From: Proteiniphilum sp.
GTDB lineage: Bacteria > Bacteroidota > Bacteroidia > Bacteroidales > Dysgonomonadaceae
Assembly: GCA_031255275.1 (NCBI GenBank)
Contig: JAIRSV010000058.1
Span: 1-6,119, forward strand
Direction of reading: 5' to 3'
DNA length: 6,119 nucleotides
The notes under the pieces were generated by a model that was not told where the DNA came from, made no database searches, and worked only from the letters and a program-made list of their open reading frames with translations. The position numbers and the translations under genes are program-made. This document shows, piece after piece, positions 1 to 5,978 of this stretch; within the stretch, counting starts at the first letter, position 1; every line of letters begins with the position of its first letter.

Positions 1-84
1 TTGTCCGTTCGGTTTGAATGTGGTAATAAGCCGGAGTTTATGCAACAGTTGAAAACGTCATTTGAAAATCCTGATAATAAATAA
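1..84 (+). CDS. C-terminal end of an unidentified upstream protein (partial)
   Basis: Frame 1 is open from the first base of the window to a TAA at 82-84 and gives 27 residues ending in KTSFENPDNK. The other two forward frames are interrupted within this stretch. The stop lies 4 bp before the ATG of the GH3 gene, the spacing usual for consecutive genes of one operon. The peptide has ordinary composition (RFECGNKPEF near its start) but is too short for me to assign a family. Twenty-seven open codons could occur by chance, so the case rests mainly on the tight spacing and on the lack of a convincing promoter between the two frames. If real, the gene is probably co-transcribed with the GH3 gene and may share its glycan-degradation role; that is inference. 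Confidence 0.5.
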   Translation: MSVRFECGNKPEFMQQLKTSFENPDNK

Positions 85-88
85 ACAG

Positions 89-2719
89 ATGAAAACAATT
101 TATTTCGTTCTCTTGTCGGTATTTGTACAAATAGCTGCTGTTAGCGCTCAGCTTCCTCCTTATCAGAATCCCGAACTGCCGGTCGACCGGCGGGTGGAAG
201 ACCTCGTCGGCAGGATGACGCTCGAAGAAAAGATCAGCCAGATGATGCACAGCGCCCCGGCTATCGAACGTCTTGGGATTCCGGCCTATAACTGGTGGAA
301 CGAATGTCTGCACGGAGTTGCCCGGGCGGGCATTGCGACCGTCTTCCCCCAGGCAACGGGCATGGCGGCGACTTTCGATGCCGACGCCATATACCGCACG
401 GCGACTGTTATTTCGGATGAAGCCCGCGCCAAATACCATCATGCCATCTCCGCAGGCAACCGGAATCAATACTTCGGCCTTACCTTTTGGACGCCCAATA
501 TCAATATCTTTCGAGACCCGCGCTGGGGTCGGGGACAGGAAACATACGGCGAAGATCCGTATTTGACCGCTGCACTGGGAACGGCATTCGTGAAAGGACT
601 TCAGGGAAACGATGAAAAATACCTGAAGACTGTCGCCACCGCCAAACACTATGCCGTACACAGCGGCCCCGAATACAACCGCCATACATTCGATGTCCGT
701 CCGCCCCTGCGGGATATATGGGACACCTATTTGCCGGCTTTTGAAAAACTTGTAAAGACCGGCCATGCATATTCGGTAATGTGCGCATACAACCGCTTCG
801 AGGGCGAACCGTGTTGCGGAAACGACGAACTGCTGGTTGACATACTGCGTAACCGGTGGGGCTTTGATGGCTACGTAGTCTCCGACTGCGGCGCCATTGA
901 CAACTTCTACCGCACACACAAAACAGCCTCCGATGCGGCAGAGGCTGCCGCCGGCGCGGTAATGGCAGGCACCGATCTTGAATGTGGAAACAGTTACAGG
1001 GCGCTGTCGGACGCCGTAAAACGGGGAGAAATCCGGGAAACGGAAATAGATATAGCCGTTGCCCGCTTATTCAAAGCACGGATGAAACTGGGAATGTTCG
1101 ATCCGGACAGTCTGGTGCCATACAGTAAGATACCCTATTCTGTCGTAGGATCGAAACAGCACAGTGAACAGTCACTCGAAATGGCACGGAAATCCATCGT
1201 GTTATTGAAAAACGATAATCAGACCCTGCCGCTGAAAAAAGGGATCAAAACCATTGCCGTTATCGGGCCTAATGCCGATAATCCGACCTGTCTGCTGGCT
1301 AACTATAACGGTTCGCCCCCCTACATAGTCACCCCTCTCGAAGGGATACGCCGCAAAGCGGGTAAAAGAACAAAAGTTATATACCATCCGGGAGTCGGGT
1401 TGACGGACGATTCAATATCCGTACCCGTCAATCCGGGAAAGGCGCTGAAAGCGGACGGCAAAGAGGGCTTTAAAGCCGAATATTTTAACAGCAAAAAAAT
1501 GGAAGGTGATCCGCTCTTCGTGCAGTACGAGAAAGACATTGACTTTTTCGGAACTAAACAGCATGAAATCCTGTCGAATTTGAATCCCGGGATGGTCTCC
1601 GTGCGCTGGACGAGCGTTTTCACCCCCGAAAAGGACGATGTGGCCGTATTTGAAATAACCAGCGACGACAGCGGTTTCCGCCTGTTTGTCGATAATAAAA
1701 TACTGATCGACAGATTTGGATACCAGGAAGCGCGTGTAGAACACTGCCACGTTCCGGTAAAGGCAGGACAAAAATACGCGCTGCGTTTTGAGTTTGCACA
1801 GGAAAATGAAGGCGGCGGCGTAAGCCTTTCGATGATCGAACGCCGGAAAAGCGACCTGAACGCACTGACCGAGACCGTCAAAGTCGCCGACGCCATCATA
1901 TTTGTCGGAGGCATATCCCCCTCGCTCGAAGGAGAGGAAATGCCCGTAAGCGTATCCGGCTTCAATAAGGGCGACCGAACCTCGATCGCGCTCCCCGAAG
2001 TGCAGACCGAGGCGATGAAAGCTTTGAAAGCTACGGGAAAACCCGTGATTTTTGTGATGCTTACGGGAAGCGCCCTGGCCGTCAGATGGGAGAACGACAA
2101 TCTCCCCGCCATACTCAATGCCTGGTACGGAGGACAGGACGCAGGCACTGCGCTGGCCGACGTCCTTTTCGGCGACTATAATCCGGCAGGCCGGCTGCCG
2201 GTCACCTTCTACGCCTCAGACAACGATCTGCCGCCTTATGAAGACTATAGCATGAAGGAGAGAACCTACCGTTATTTTACCGGCGAAGCCCTCTATCCCT
2301 TCGGTCACGGTTTGAGCTATACCGAGTTTACCTATTCCGACATTCAGCTGCCGGAAACGGCCGTAACGGGAGATACGGTCAACGTATCGGTATCGGTAAC
2401 CAATACCGGAAAACGCAGCGGAGAAGAAGTCGTACAGCTATACCTCACCCTTTCGGATCACCCTGTACCCGTCCCCGTACGCTCGTTGCAGGGCGTGCAG
2501 CGGATAAGACTGGATGCCGGAGAATCGCGCAGCGTGAAGTTTACGCTCGCTCCGGAACAGTTTTCAAGTATTGATGCGCTGATGCAGCGCTGTGTGGAAC
2601 CCGGAAGGGTCTCAGTCAGCGTCGGAGGACAGCAGCCCACCCCCGCAGCAGTCGATAGCGGAAAAGTGATGAGCCGCGAAATGAAATTGACCGGAAAGAA
2701 ACGGATTATCCCCGATTAG
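89..2719 (+). CDS. Secreted GH3 beta-xylosidase/beta-glucosidase with PA14 insert
   Basis: Predicted retaining exo-glycosidase of family GH3 that removes sugars from non-reducing ends of beta-linked oligosaccharides, probably in the periplasm. I start it at ATG 89 (876 residues), not TTG 62: an A-rich leader precedes the ATG, and the signal peptide begins there (residues 1-20, likely cut after AAVSA, no lipobox cysteine). The N-terminal barrel holds YNWWNECLHG (67-76), RDPRWGRGQETYGEDP (142-157), the substrate-binding KH (186-187) and VVSDCGAI with the nucleophile Asp266. The SDC form and the WWNE motif favour beta-xylosidase-like members. The sandwich domain (about 366-451 and 589-736) is split by a PA14 domain (about 458-583). 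The acid/base is probably one of Glu614, 616 or 617 in SLEGEE. A fibronectin-III-like domain follows (about 759-846). The frame is intact. Family is near certain; substrate (xylo- or gluco-oligosaccharide) is not. It probably sits in an operon with the gene ending at 84. Confidence 0.95.
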   Translation: MKTIYFVLLSVFVQIAAVSAQLPPYQNPELPVDRRVEDLVGRMTLEEKISQMMHSAPAIERLGIPAYNWWNECLHGVARAGIATVFPQATGMAATFDADAIYRTATVISDEARAKYHHAISAGNRNQYFGLTFWTPNINIFRDPRWGRGQETYGEDPYLTAALGTAFVKGLQGNDEKYLKTVATAKHYAVHSGPEYNRHTFDVRPPLRDIWDTYLPAFEKLVKTGHAYSVMCAYNRFEGEPCCGNDELLVDILRNRWGFDGYVVSDCGAIDNFYRTHKTASDAAEAAAGAVMAGTDLECGNSYRALSDAVKRGEIRETEIDIAVARLFKARMKLGMFDPDSLVPYSKIPYSVVGSKQHSEQSLEMARKSIVLLKNDNQTLPLKKGIKTIAVIGPNADNPTCLLANYNGSPPYIVTPLEGIRRKAGKRTKVIYHPGVGLTDDSISVPVNPGKALKADGKEGFKAEYFNSKKMEGDPLFVQYEKDIDFFGTKQHEILSNLNPGMVSVRWTSVFTPEKDDVAVFEITSDDSGFRLFVDNKILIDRFGYQEARVEHCHVPVKAGQKYALRFEFAQENEGGGVSLSMIERRKSDLNALTETVKVADAIIFVGGISPSLEGEEMPVSVSGFNKGDRTSIALPEVQTEAMKALKATGKPVIFVMLTGSALAVRWENDNLPAILNAWYGGQDAGTALADVLFGDYNPAGRLPVTFYASDNDLPPYEDYSMKERTYRYFTGEALYPFGHGLSYTEFTYSDIQLPETAVTGDTVNVSVSVTNTGKRSGEEVVQLYLTLSDHPVPVPVRSLQGVQRIRLDAGESRSVKFTLAPEQFSSIDALMQRCVEPGRVSVSVGGQQPTPAAVDSGKVMSREMKLTGKKRIIPD

Positions 2720-2730
2720 CACATCTTCCG

Positions 2731-2782
2731 CCGTTCCGCCTGTCCGCGCGCAGAAAAGAAAGGAGCCGGACAGGCGGAGCGG
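2731..2782 (+). terminator. Strong hairpin after the GH3 gene
   Basis: The arms at 2731-2746 (CCGTTCCGCCTGTCCG) and 2767-2782 (CGGACAGGCGGAGCGG) form a 16-bp stem with one G-U pair around a 20-nt purine-rich loop, starting 11 bp after the GH3 stop. Only three T residues follow, so as an intrinsic terminator it is imperfect. It could instead protect the 3' end of the mRNA or act together with the second hairpin at 2806-2833. Confidence 0.5.
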
Positions 2783-2805
2783 TTTGCACTATCCCGGTCA
2801 GCCGC

Positions 2806-2833
2806 ACCGCATGACACCGTATGGCGGTTTTTT
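2806..2833 (+). terminator. Weak hairpin with a T6 tract
   Basis: ACCGC at 2806-2810 can pair with GCGGT at 2824-2828. The pairing can extend by two A-T pairs if one G bulges. Six T residues follow at 2828-2833. The stem is short, but the T tract is better than that of the hairpin at 2731-2782. It ends just before the promoter element at 2836, which fits a terminator separating the GH3 transcript from the next one. Confidence 0.35.
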
Positions 2834-2835
2834 CC

Positions 2836-2843
2836 TACTTTTG
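2836..2843 (+). promoter_or_regulatory. Bacteroidetes -7 promoter element, TACTTTTG
   Basis: TACTTTTG matches the Bacteroidetes sigma-ABfr -7 consensus TAnnTTTG at every fixed position. Only five bases (TCCCC) separate it from the ATG at 2849, so the predicted transcript start falls at or within a few bases of the start codon. I see no TTTG or TTG at the -33 position expected near 2812-2818. Confidence 0.55.
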
Positions 2844-2848
2844 TCCCC

Positions 2849-4033
2849 ATGTATCTTTTCAACCCCGACCACGATCTTGCGCTGGCCGATTTTTCTCCCC
2901 ACTATACCCCCCCGGCGTCCGCTGTCCGGATGGCGGAAGAGCTGTCCCTTCTCCCCGTCTGGTATGCCGGAGAGGGGGCGAACTCTCCCCTGGTGATCGC
3001 CGAAGGAGAGGTCAACCGGTCGTTTCTGGACGCCGTCAAACAGATTTTACCGCTACACGCCACACTCATCCCGTTTACCGATGTAGCCCTGTATCCCCGC
3101 CGGAAGATTATTCCCTGGGGATGGAATCCGGCTTTGAGGCGAAAACTCACGTCGCACGGCGCGGACGGGGAGGCATTGCCGTCGCCGGAAGAACTGGCGC
3201 GGCTGAGGGAGTATTCGAACCGCCTGCATGCCGTGGAGATACTGCGCGAGCTGAGATCCGAAGAGGAGAGATTTTGCGGCGAGTCCCGTTTCTTCACCGA
3301 CACGGAAGAATTATACGCCTGGCTGCAGTCCGTACCCGGAAATAAGGTATTGAAAATGCCCCTTTCGGGCAGCGGCAAAGGGCTGATATGGATACTGGGC
3401 GAGATCACCGGCAAGCAGCGCGACCGTTGCCGGCGGATCGTCCGGGAACAGGGCGGGATAGCGGCGGAACCGGTACTGACCGTGAAACAGGACTTTGCAA
3501 TGGAATTTCACCTGCACGCGGGGGAAGCCCGCTTTGCCGCCTACTCCCTGTTCAGCGCCTCCTCCTCGGGCGCCTATACGGGCAATGAACTGCTCGACGA
3601 CGCCCGGATTGAGGCGGAACTTTGCAGATACGTACCGGCCGGACTGCTGCATCAGCTGAAAGCTTCACTTGCGGAAAAGCTTTCCCGCCGCTTCCCCTCA
3701 TACAGCGGCTGCGCGGGAGTCGACATGATGATATGCAAAACGGCCGCCGGCGCTTACCGCCTCCAGCCCTGCGTGGAGATCAACATGCGGATGAATATGG
3801 GTATGGCGGCACACCTCTTTTGCGAGCGCCATATATCTGCCGGCGCGAAGGGAAAGTTCACGGTAAATTATTTCAAGAAACCCGGAAGCGCCCTGTCATT
3901 CCACGAAAAAATGCGACGGGAGTCACCACTCACGGTAGAGAACGGAAAGATACTTTCCGGCTACCTGTCGCTGACCCCCGTCGTCAAAACTACCCGCTAT
4001 ATTGCCTGTGCGAATGTCCTGCGAAATGACTGA
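2849..4033 (+). CDS. Conserved Bacteroidetes protein, probable ATP-grasp ligase-like
   Basis: A 394-residue cytoplasmic protein with no signal peptide or membrane segment. I recognise it as a conserved Bacteroidetes hypothetical type, typified by the N-terminal FNPDHDLALA (4-13) and the IPWGWNPALRRKL segment (88-100), but know no assigned function. The C-terminal half looks like ATP-grasp: a glycine-rich nucleotide loop KVLKMPLSGSGKGL (166-179), then DFAMEF (215-220), then GVD with Asp292, and CVEINMRMNMG (308-318). There Glu310, Asn312 and Arg314 would match the Mg-ATP-binding E-x-N-x-R of that fold. ATP-grasp enzymes usually join a carboxylate to an amine or thiol through an acyl-phosphate; the substrate here is unknown. 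The start is supported because the family motif begins right after this Met. The gene seems to have its own promoter, with almost no leader. Conservation call is firm; the fold is inference. Confidence 0.85.
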   Translation: MYLFNPDHDLALADFSPHYTPPASAVRMAEELSLLPVWYAGEGANSPLVIAEGEVNRSFLDAVKQILPLHATLIPFTDVALYPRRKIIPWGWNPALRRKLTSHGADGEALPSPEELARLREYSNRLHAVEILRELRSEEERFCGESRFFTDTEELYAWLQSVPGNKVLKMPLSGSGKGLIWILGEITGKQRDRCRRIVREQGGIAAEPVLTVKQDFAMEFHLHAGEARFAAYSLFSASSSGAYTGNELLDDARIEAELCRYVPAGLLHQLKASLAEKLSRRFPSYSGCAGVDMMICKTAAGAYRLQPCVEINMRMNMGMAAHLFCERHISAGAKGKFTVNYFKKPGSALSFHEKMRRESPLTVENGKILSGYLSLTPVVKTTRYIACANVLRND

Positions 4034-4053
4034 CGGACAAAATTAACCCGTCA
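4031..4053. terminator. Small hairpin spanning both convergent stop codons
   Basis: TGACGG (4031-4036) and CCGTCA (4048-4053) form a 6-bp stem around an 11-nt A+T-rich loop that contains the whole 9-bp gap between the genes. The left arm includes the stop codon of the plus-strand gene and the loop includes that of the dipeptidase. It could serve both directions, but neither side has a T tract, so the terminator call is weak. Confidence 0.2.
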
Positions 4054-5413
4054 CTTCCGCAAAATACCGGTAAAACAGCGGAAGCGTTCTGATACCGTTG
4101 TAAAACTGCTCCAGCGGAAAATTCTCGTTAGGCGAGTGGATAGCATCCGATCCCAGCCCGAAGCCCATCAGTACGGACTTAATACCCAGCACCTCCTCAA
4201 ACGTAGCAATGATGGGAATACTTCCCCCGGAACGCACCGGTACGGGATCCATGCCATACACATCCCTCAGCGCTTTTGCGGCCGCGCCGTAGGCGGGAAG
4301 ATCAATGGGACAGACGTAAGAAGGCCCGCCATGCAGATAATCCACCTTCACCGTCACCGATTCCGGCGCAATCGACGCAAAATATTCCGCAAACAGCCCC
4401 GCAATTTTCCTGTGATCCTGATTGGGCACCAGGCGACAACTGATCTTGGCATACGCCCTGGACGGAAGCACCGTTTTAGCCCCCTCGCCGGTGTAACCGC
4501 CCCAGAAGCCGCATACGTCAAAGGTGGGACGGATCCCGGTACGTTCGCCGGTCGTATACCCCTTTTCGCCGAACACCTCCTTCACGCCGACCGACTCTTT
4601 ATATTTCTGAAGAGAGAAAGGCGCTTTGGCCATCAGAGCGCGTTCCTCTTCGGAAACCTCCGCGACGTCGTCATAGAATCCCGGAATAAGGATATGTCCC
4701 CCGTCATCCACGGTTCGGGCAATCATCTTCGAGAGCACGTTGACGGGATTGGCCACCGCCCCGCCAAACAGTCCCGAATGAAGGTCAGTCGCCGGCCCGG
4801 TCACCTCCACCTGCCAGTAAGCCAGTCCTCGCAGGCCGGTAGTGATAGAGGGAACGTCGCGAGCAATCATCGAAGTGTCCGAAACGAGGATAACGTCCGC
4901 CTGCAACATCTCCCGGTGTCGCCGGCAGAACTCCGGAAGGCTGGGCGATCCCACCTCCTCTTCCCCTTCGATAAGGAATTTCACGTTACACGCCAGCCGG
5001 CCGGACTGCACCAGGTATTCAAACGCCTTAGCGTGCATGAAAGCCTGACCCTTGTCATCATCCGCGCCGCGCGCCCATATCCTGCCGTCCCTCACCACCG
5101 GCTCAAAAGGATCCGTCACCCAGCGGTCAAGCGGGTCGACCGGCATCACGTCCATATGACCGTATACCAATACGGTCGGTGCCTTGCTGTCGATAATCTT
5201 TTCGCCGTAAGTCACCGGATTTCCGTCAGTCTCCAGCACCTCTGCCCTGTCGACGCCGGCCGCCAGCAGAATCTCCTTCCACTTTTCCGCCGCGCGATAC
5301 ATATCAGGTTTATGCTCCGGGAGCGACGATACGGAAGGAATACGGATCAGCTCGAAAAGCTCATCCAGAAAACGTTTTTTGTGAGACTCCACAAACATGT
5401 TAATTTCATTCAT
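4043..5413 (-). CDS. M20-family zinc dipeptidase
   Basis: Predicted cytoplasmic metallo-dipeptidase of the M20 family (CNDP/carnosinase-like branch), hydrolysing dipeptides from protein or peptide uptake. All five metal ligands and the catalytic base can be placed: His86 in YGHMDV, bridging Asp119 in GADDDKG, general base Glu152 and ligand Glu153 in IEGEEEVGS, Asp179 in VSDTS, and His426 in AIHSPNEN. Asp88 follows the first ligand, and His212 in TDLHSGLFGG is the residue typical of the inserted dimerisation domain. I chose ATG 5413 (456 residues), not the upstream ATG at 5470: the extra 19 residues are rich in Ser and Asn and unlike the family, and an A-rich leader precedes 5413. Met6 is a less likely alternative. 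There is no signal peptide, which fits a cytoplasmic enzyme. It is convergent with the ATP-grasp-like gene and appears monocistronic. Dipeptide specificity cannot be read from the sequence. Confidence 0.93.
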   Translation of the reverse strand: MNEINMFVESHKKRFLDELFELIRIPSVSSLPEHKPDMYRAAEKWKEILLAAGVDRAEVLETDGNPVTYGEKIIDSKAPTVLVYGHMDVMPVDPLDRWVTDPFEPVVRDGRIWARGADDDKGQAFMHAKAFEYLVQSGRLACNVKFLIEGEEEVGSPSLPEFCRRHREMLQADVILVSDTSMIARDVPSITTGLRGLAYWQVEVTGPATDLHSGLFGGAVANPVNVLSKMIARTVDDGGHILIPGFYDDVAEVSEEERALMAKAPFSLQKYKESVGVKEVFGEKGYTTGERTGIRPTFDVCGFWGGYTGEGAKTVLPSRAYAKISCRLVPNQDHRKIAGLFAEYFASIAPESVTVKVDYLHGGPSYVCPIDLPAYGAAAKALRDVYGMDPVPVRSGGSIPIIATFEEVLGIKSVLMGFGLGSDAIHSPNENFPLEQFYNGIRTLPLFYRYFAEVTG

Positions 5414-5475
5414 ACTGTTACTATTTTTTATGGTTGAATATATTCGAACAGGACTAACCCCGTTCCACATAGATG

Positions 5476-5485
5476 CAAAGGCGTA
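5476..5485 (-). promoter_or_regulatory. Possible degenerate -7 element for the dipeptidase gene
   Basis: On the minus strand this reads TACGCCTTTG, a TA and a TTTG separated by four bases instead of the two in TAnnTTTG. A T-rich stretch lies upstream. It would give a leader of roughly 55-60 nt before the ATG at 5413. The spacing fault makes this tentative. Confidence 0.3.
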
Positions 5486-5536
5486 AAATTATAAAAAAAC
5501 CCGAAGCGGAAAAAGTGTTTTCATTAATGGAAAGTG

Positions 5537-5550
5537 GAGAGTTGAGAGTT
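5537..5550. repeat. Tandem GAGAGTT x2
   Basis: Two exact copies of GAGAGTT, with near-copies on both sides (AAGTGGA before, GAAAATG after), lie just outside the left arm of the large inverted repeat. It is short and could be chance, but the purine-rich 7-bp rhythm stands out from the sequence around it. Confidence 0.4.
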
Positions 5551-5571
5551 GAAAATGTTTGGAAAAGTAGA

Positions 5572-5632
5572 GAAAACCAGCTCGGGGAGCGCCCGAGTGG
5601 CAAGGGGCGGGAGCACCCGCCCCGACGAGCGA
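5572..5632 (+). repeat. Left arm of the 61-bp inverted repeat
   Basis: It matches the reverse complement of 5762-5822 at 59 of 61 positions; the differences are G5589 and G5629. It contains two perfect inner palindromes: CTCGGG/CCCGAG around GAGCG (5581-5597), and GGGGCGGG/CCCGCCCC around AGCA (5604-5623). The identity continues weakly outside the arm, through AAGT and a few more bases. Confidence 0.95.
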
Positions 5633-5640
5633 AAAAGAGA

Positions 5641-5667
5641 ACAGGGCAAGGCTATGCCTTGCCCTGT
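5641..5667 (-). terminator. 12-bp perfect hairpin in the spacer, terminator-like on the minus strand
   Basis: ACAGGGCAAGGC (5641-5652) and GCCTTGCCCTGT (5656-5667) form a perfect 12-bp stem with a TAT loop. On the minus strand the stem is followed by TCTCTTTTT, so it could end transcripts arriving from the right, such as one covering the heptapeptide-repeat frame. It may equally be just another palindrome of the repeat element. The palindrome is certain; the role is not. Confidence 0.4.
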
Positions 5668-5681
5668 ACATTATATATATA

Positions 5682-5698
5682 GCGTCGCGTAGCGACGT
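5682..5698. repeat. Short palindrome CGTCGC-GTA-GCGACG
   Basis: A 6-bp perfect stem (5683-5688 with 5692-5697) plus a closing G-T pair, with a 3-nt loop. It follows an alternating TATATATATA tract at 5672-5681. Together with the hairpin at 5641-5667 it makes the left half of the spacer a run of hairpins. Confidence 0.6.
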
Positions 5699-5725
5699 AA
5701 TCATATAAATCACAAGAATCACAGT
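5699..5725. repeat. Three degenerate 9-bp units starting AATC
   Basis: AATCATATA, AATCACAAG and AATCACAGT follow each other with an exact 9-bp period. The first four bases are invariant and the fifth is always A. Confidence 0.6.
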
Positions 5726-5733
5726 TCAGACAA

Positions 5734-5763
5734 TTAATAAAGAAATCACTTAATAAAGAAATC
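5734..5763. repeat. Duplicated 14-mer TTAATAAAGAAATC, 16-bp period
   Basis: Exact copies lie at 5734-5747 and 5750-5763, separated by AC. The second copy overlaps the first two bases of the right inverted-repeat arm. It may be a replication-slippage product or a scar of insertion of the right arm. Confidence 0.75.
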
Positions 5764-5822
5764 GTTCGTCGGGGCGGGTGCTCCCGCCCCTTGCCACTCG
5801 GGCGTTCCCCGAGCTGGTTTTC
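5762..5822 (-). repeat. Right arm of the 61-bp inverted repeat
   Basis: Inverted partner of 5572-5632. It holds the same two palindromes in reverse order: GGGGCGGG/CCCGCCCC around TGCT (5771-5790) and CTCGGG/CCCGAG around CGTTC (5797-5813). The two differences from the left arm are T5765 and T5805. Confidence 0.95.
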
Positions 5823-5914
5823 GCCACTTCTTTGAAAACAGGAGTCTGATCCGGTCGAAACCGGCTGAAAAACCGGTGAAAAAATCACTGAATATTCCGG
5901 AAATAACGCAGGAA

Positions 5915-5949
5915 AGGATAATTGTAATCTGCATAAAAATAATCATCCT
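5915..5949. repeat. Imperfect 9-bp inverted repeat
   Basis: AGGATAATT (5915-5923) pairs with AATCATCCT (5941-5949) at eight of nine positions around a 17-nt loop. It lies 29 bp beyond the stop of the minus-strand repeat frame. No T run follows on either strand, so I do not call it a terminator. Confidence 0.35.
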
Positions 5950-5978
5950 GTTGTTGTTTAGATAATTAATAACGCTGT

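Larger units (their letters stand above)
5572..5822. mobile_element. MITE-like or BIME-like element bounded by a 61-bp inverted repeat
   Basis: The unit is 251 bp: a 61-bp left arm, a 129-bp spacer and a 61-bp right arm in inverted orientation. It has no transposase gene. The arms carry secondary palindromes, and the spacer carries two more hairpins and two short direct repeats. This layout fits a non-autonomous transposable element, or two oppositely placed copies of a REP-like unit. I found no clear target-site duplication outside the arms, so mobility is inferred only from form. Confidence 0.4.
5414..5978. other. Non-coding, palindrome-rich intergenic region
   Basis: I see no credible gene here. 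The left part holds the dipeptidase leader and promoter region. The middle holds the inverted-repeat element at 5572-5822. The rest (5823-5978) is A+T-rich, with a few minor structures. CCGGT and ACCGG around CGAA form a 5-bp stem at 5851-5864. ACCGGT occurs again at 5872-5877, giving loosely repeated CCGG-TGAAAA units. Open frames of 60-80 codons cross the region, but they mostly translate the palindromes. Confidence 0.7.

Noticed and set aside
1..88. A promoter for the GH3 gene
   Set aside because: There are TTTG tetramers at 13-16 and 61-64, but neither has a TA two bases before it, and no consistent -33/-7 pair is present. Co-transcription with the upstream frame is more likely.
38..919. 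A 293-codon open frame on the minus strand opposite the GH3 gene
   Set aside because: It lies wholly antisense to the conserved GH3 barrel and to the signal peptide, and shows no family motif of its own.
4136..5437. A 433-codon open frame on the plus strand opposite the dipeptidase gene
   Set aside because: The minus strand encodes a complete M20 enzyme with all catalytic residues. The antisense product is rich in His and Arg, has no recognisable motif, and is typical of a shadow frame in G+C-rich coding DNA.
5473..5722. Short frames on both strands through the left repeat arm
   Set aside because: Their peptides are translations of the inverted repeat and its hairpins. The related peptides from the two arms reflect the shared DNA repeat, not a shared gene.
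5746..5946. Minus-strand 66-codon frame with a hydrophobic N-terminus (MIIFMQITIILS)
   Set aside because: The start looks like a membrane segment, but the second half only translates the palindromic repeat arm (GAGAPAP). I see no conserved motif, and A+T-rich DNA readily gives hydrophobic stretches. A real small membrane protein is not excluded.
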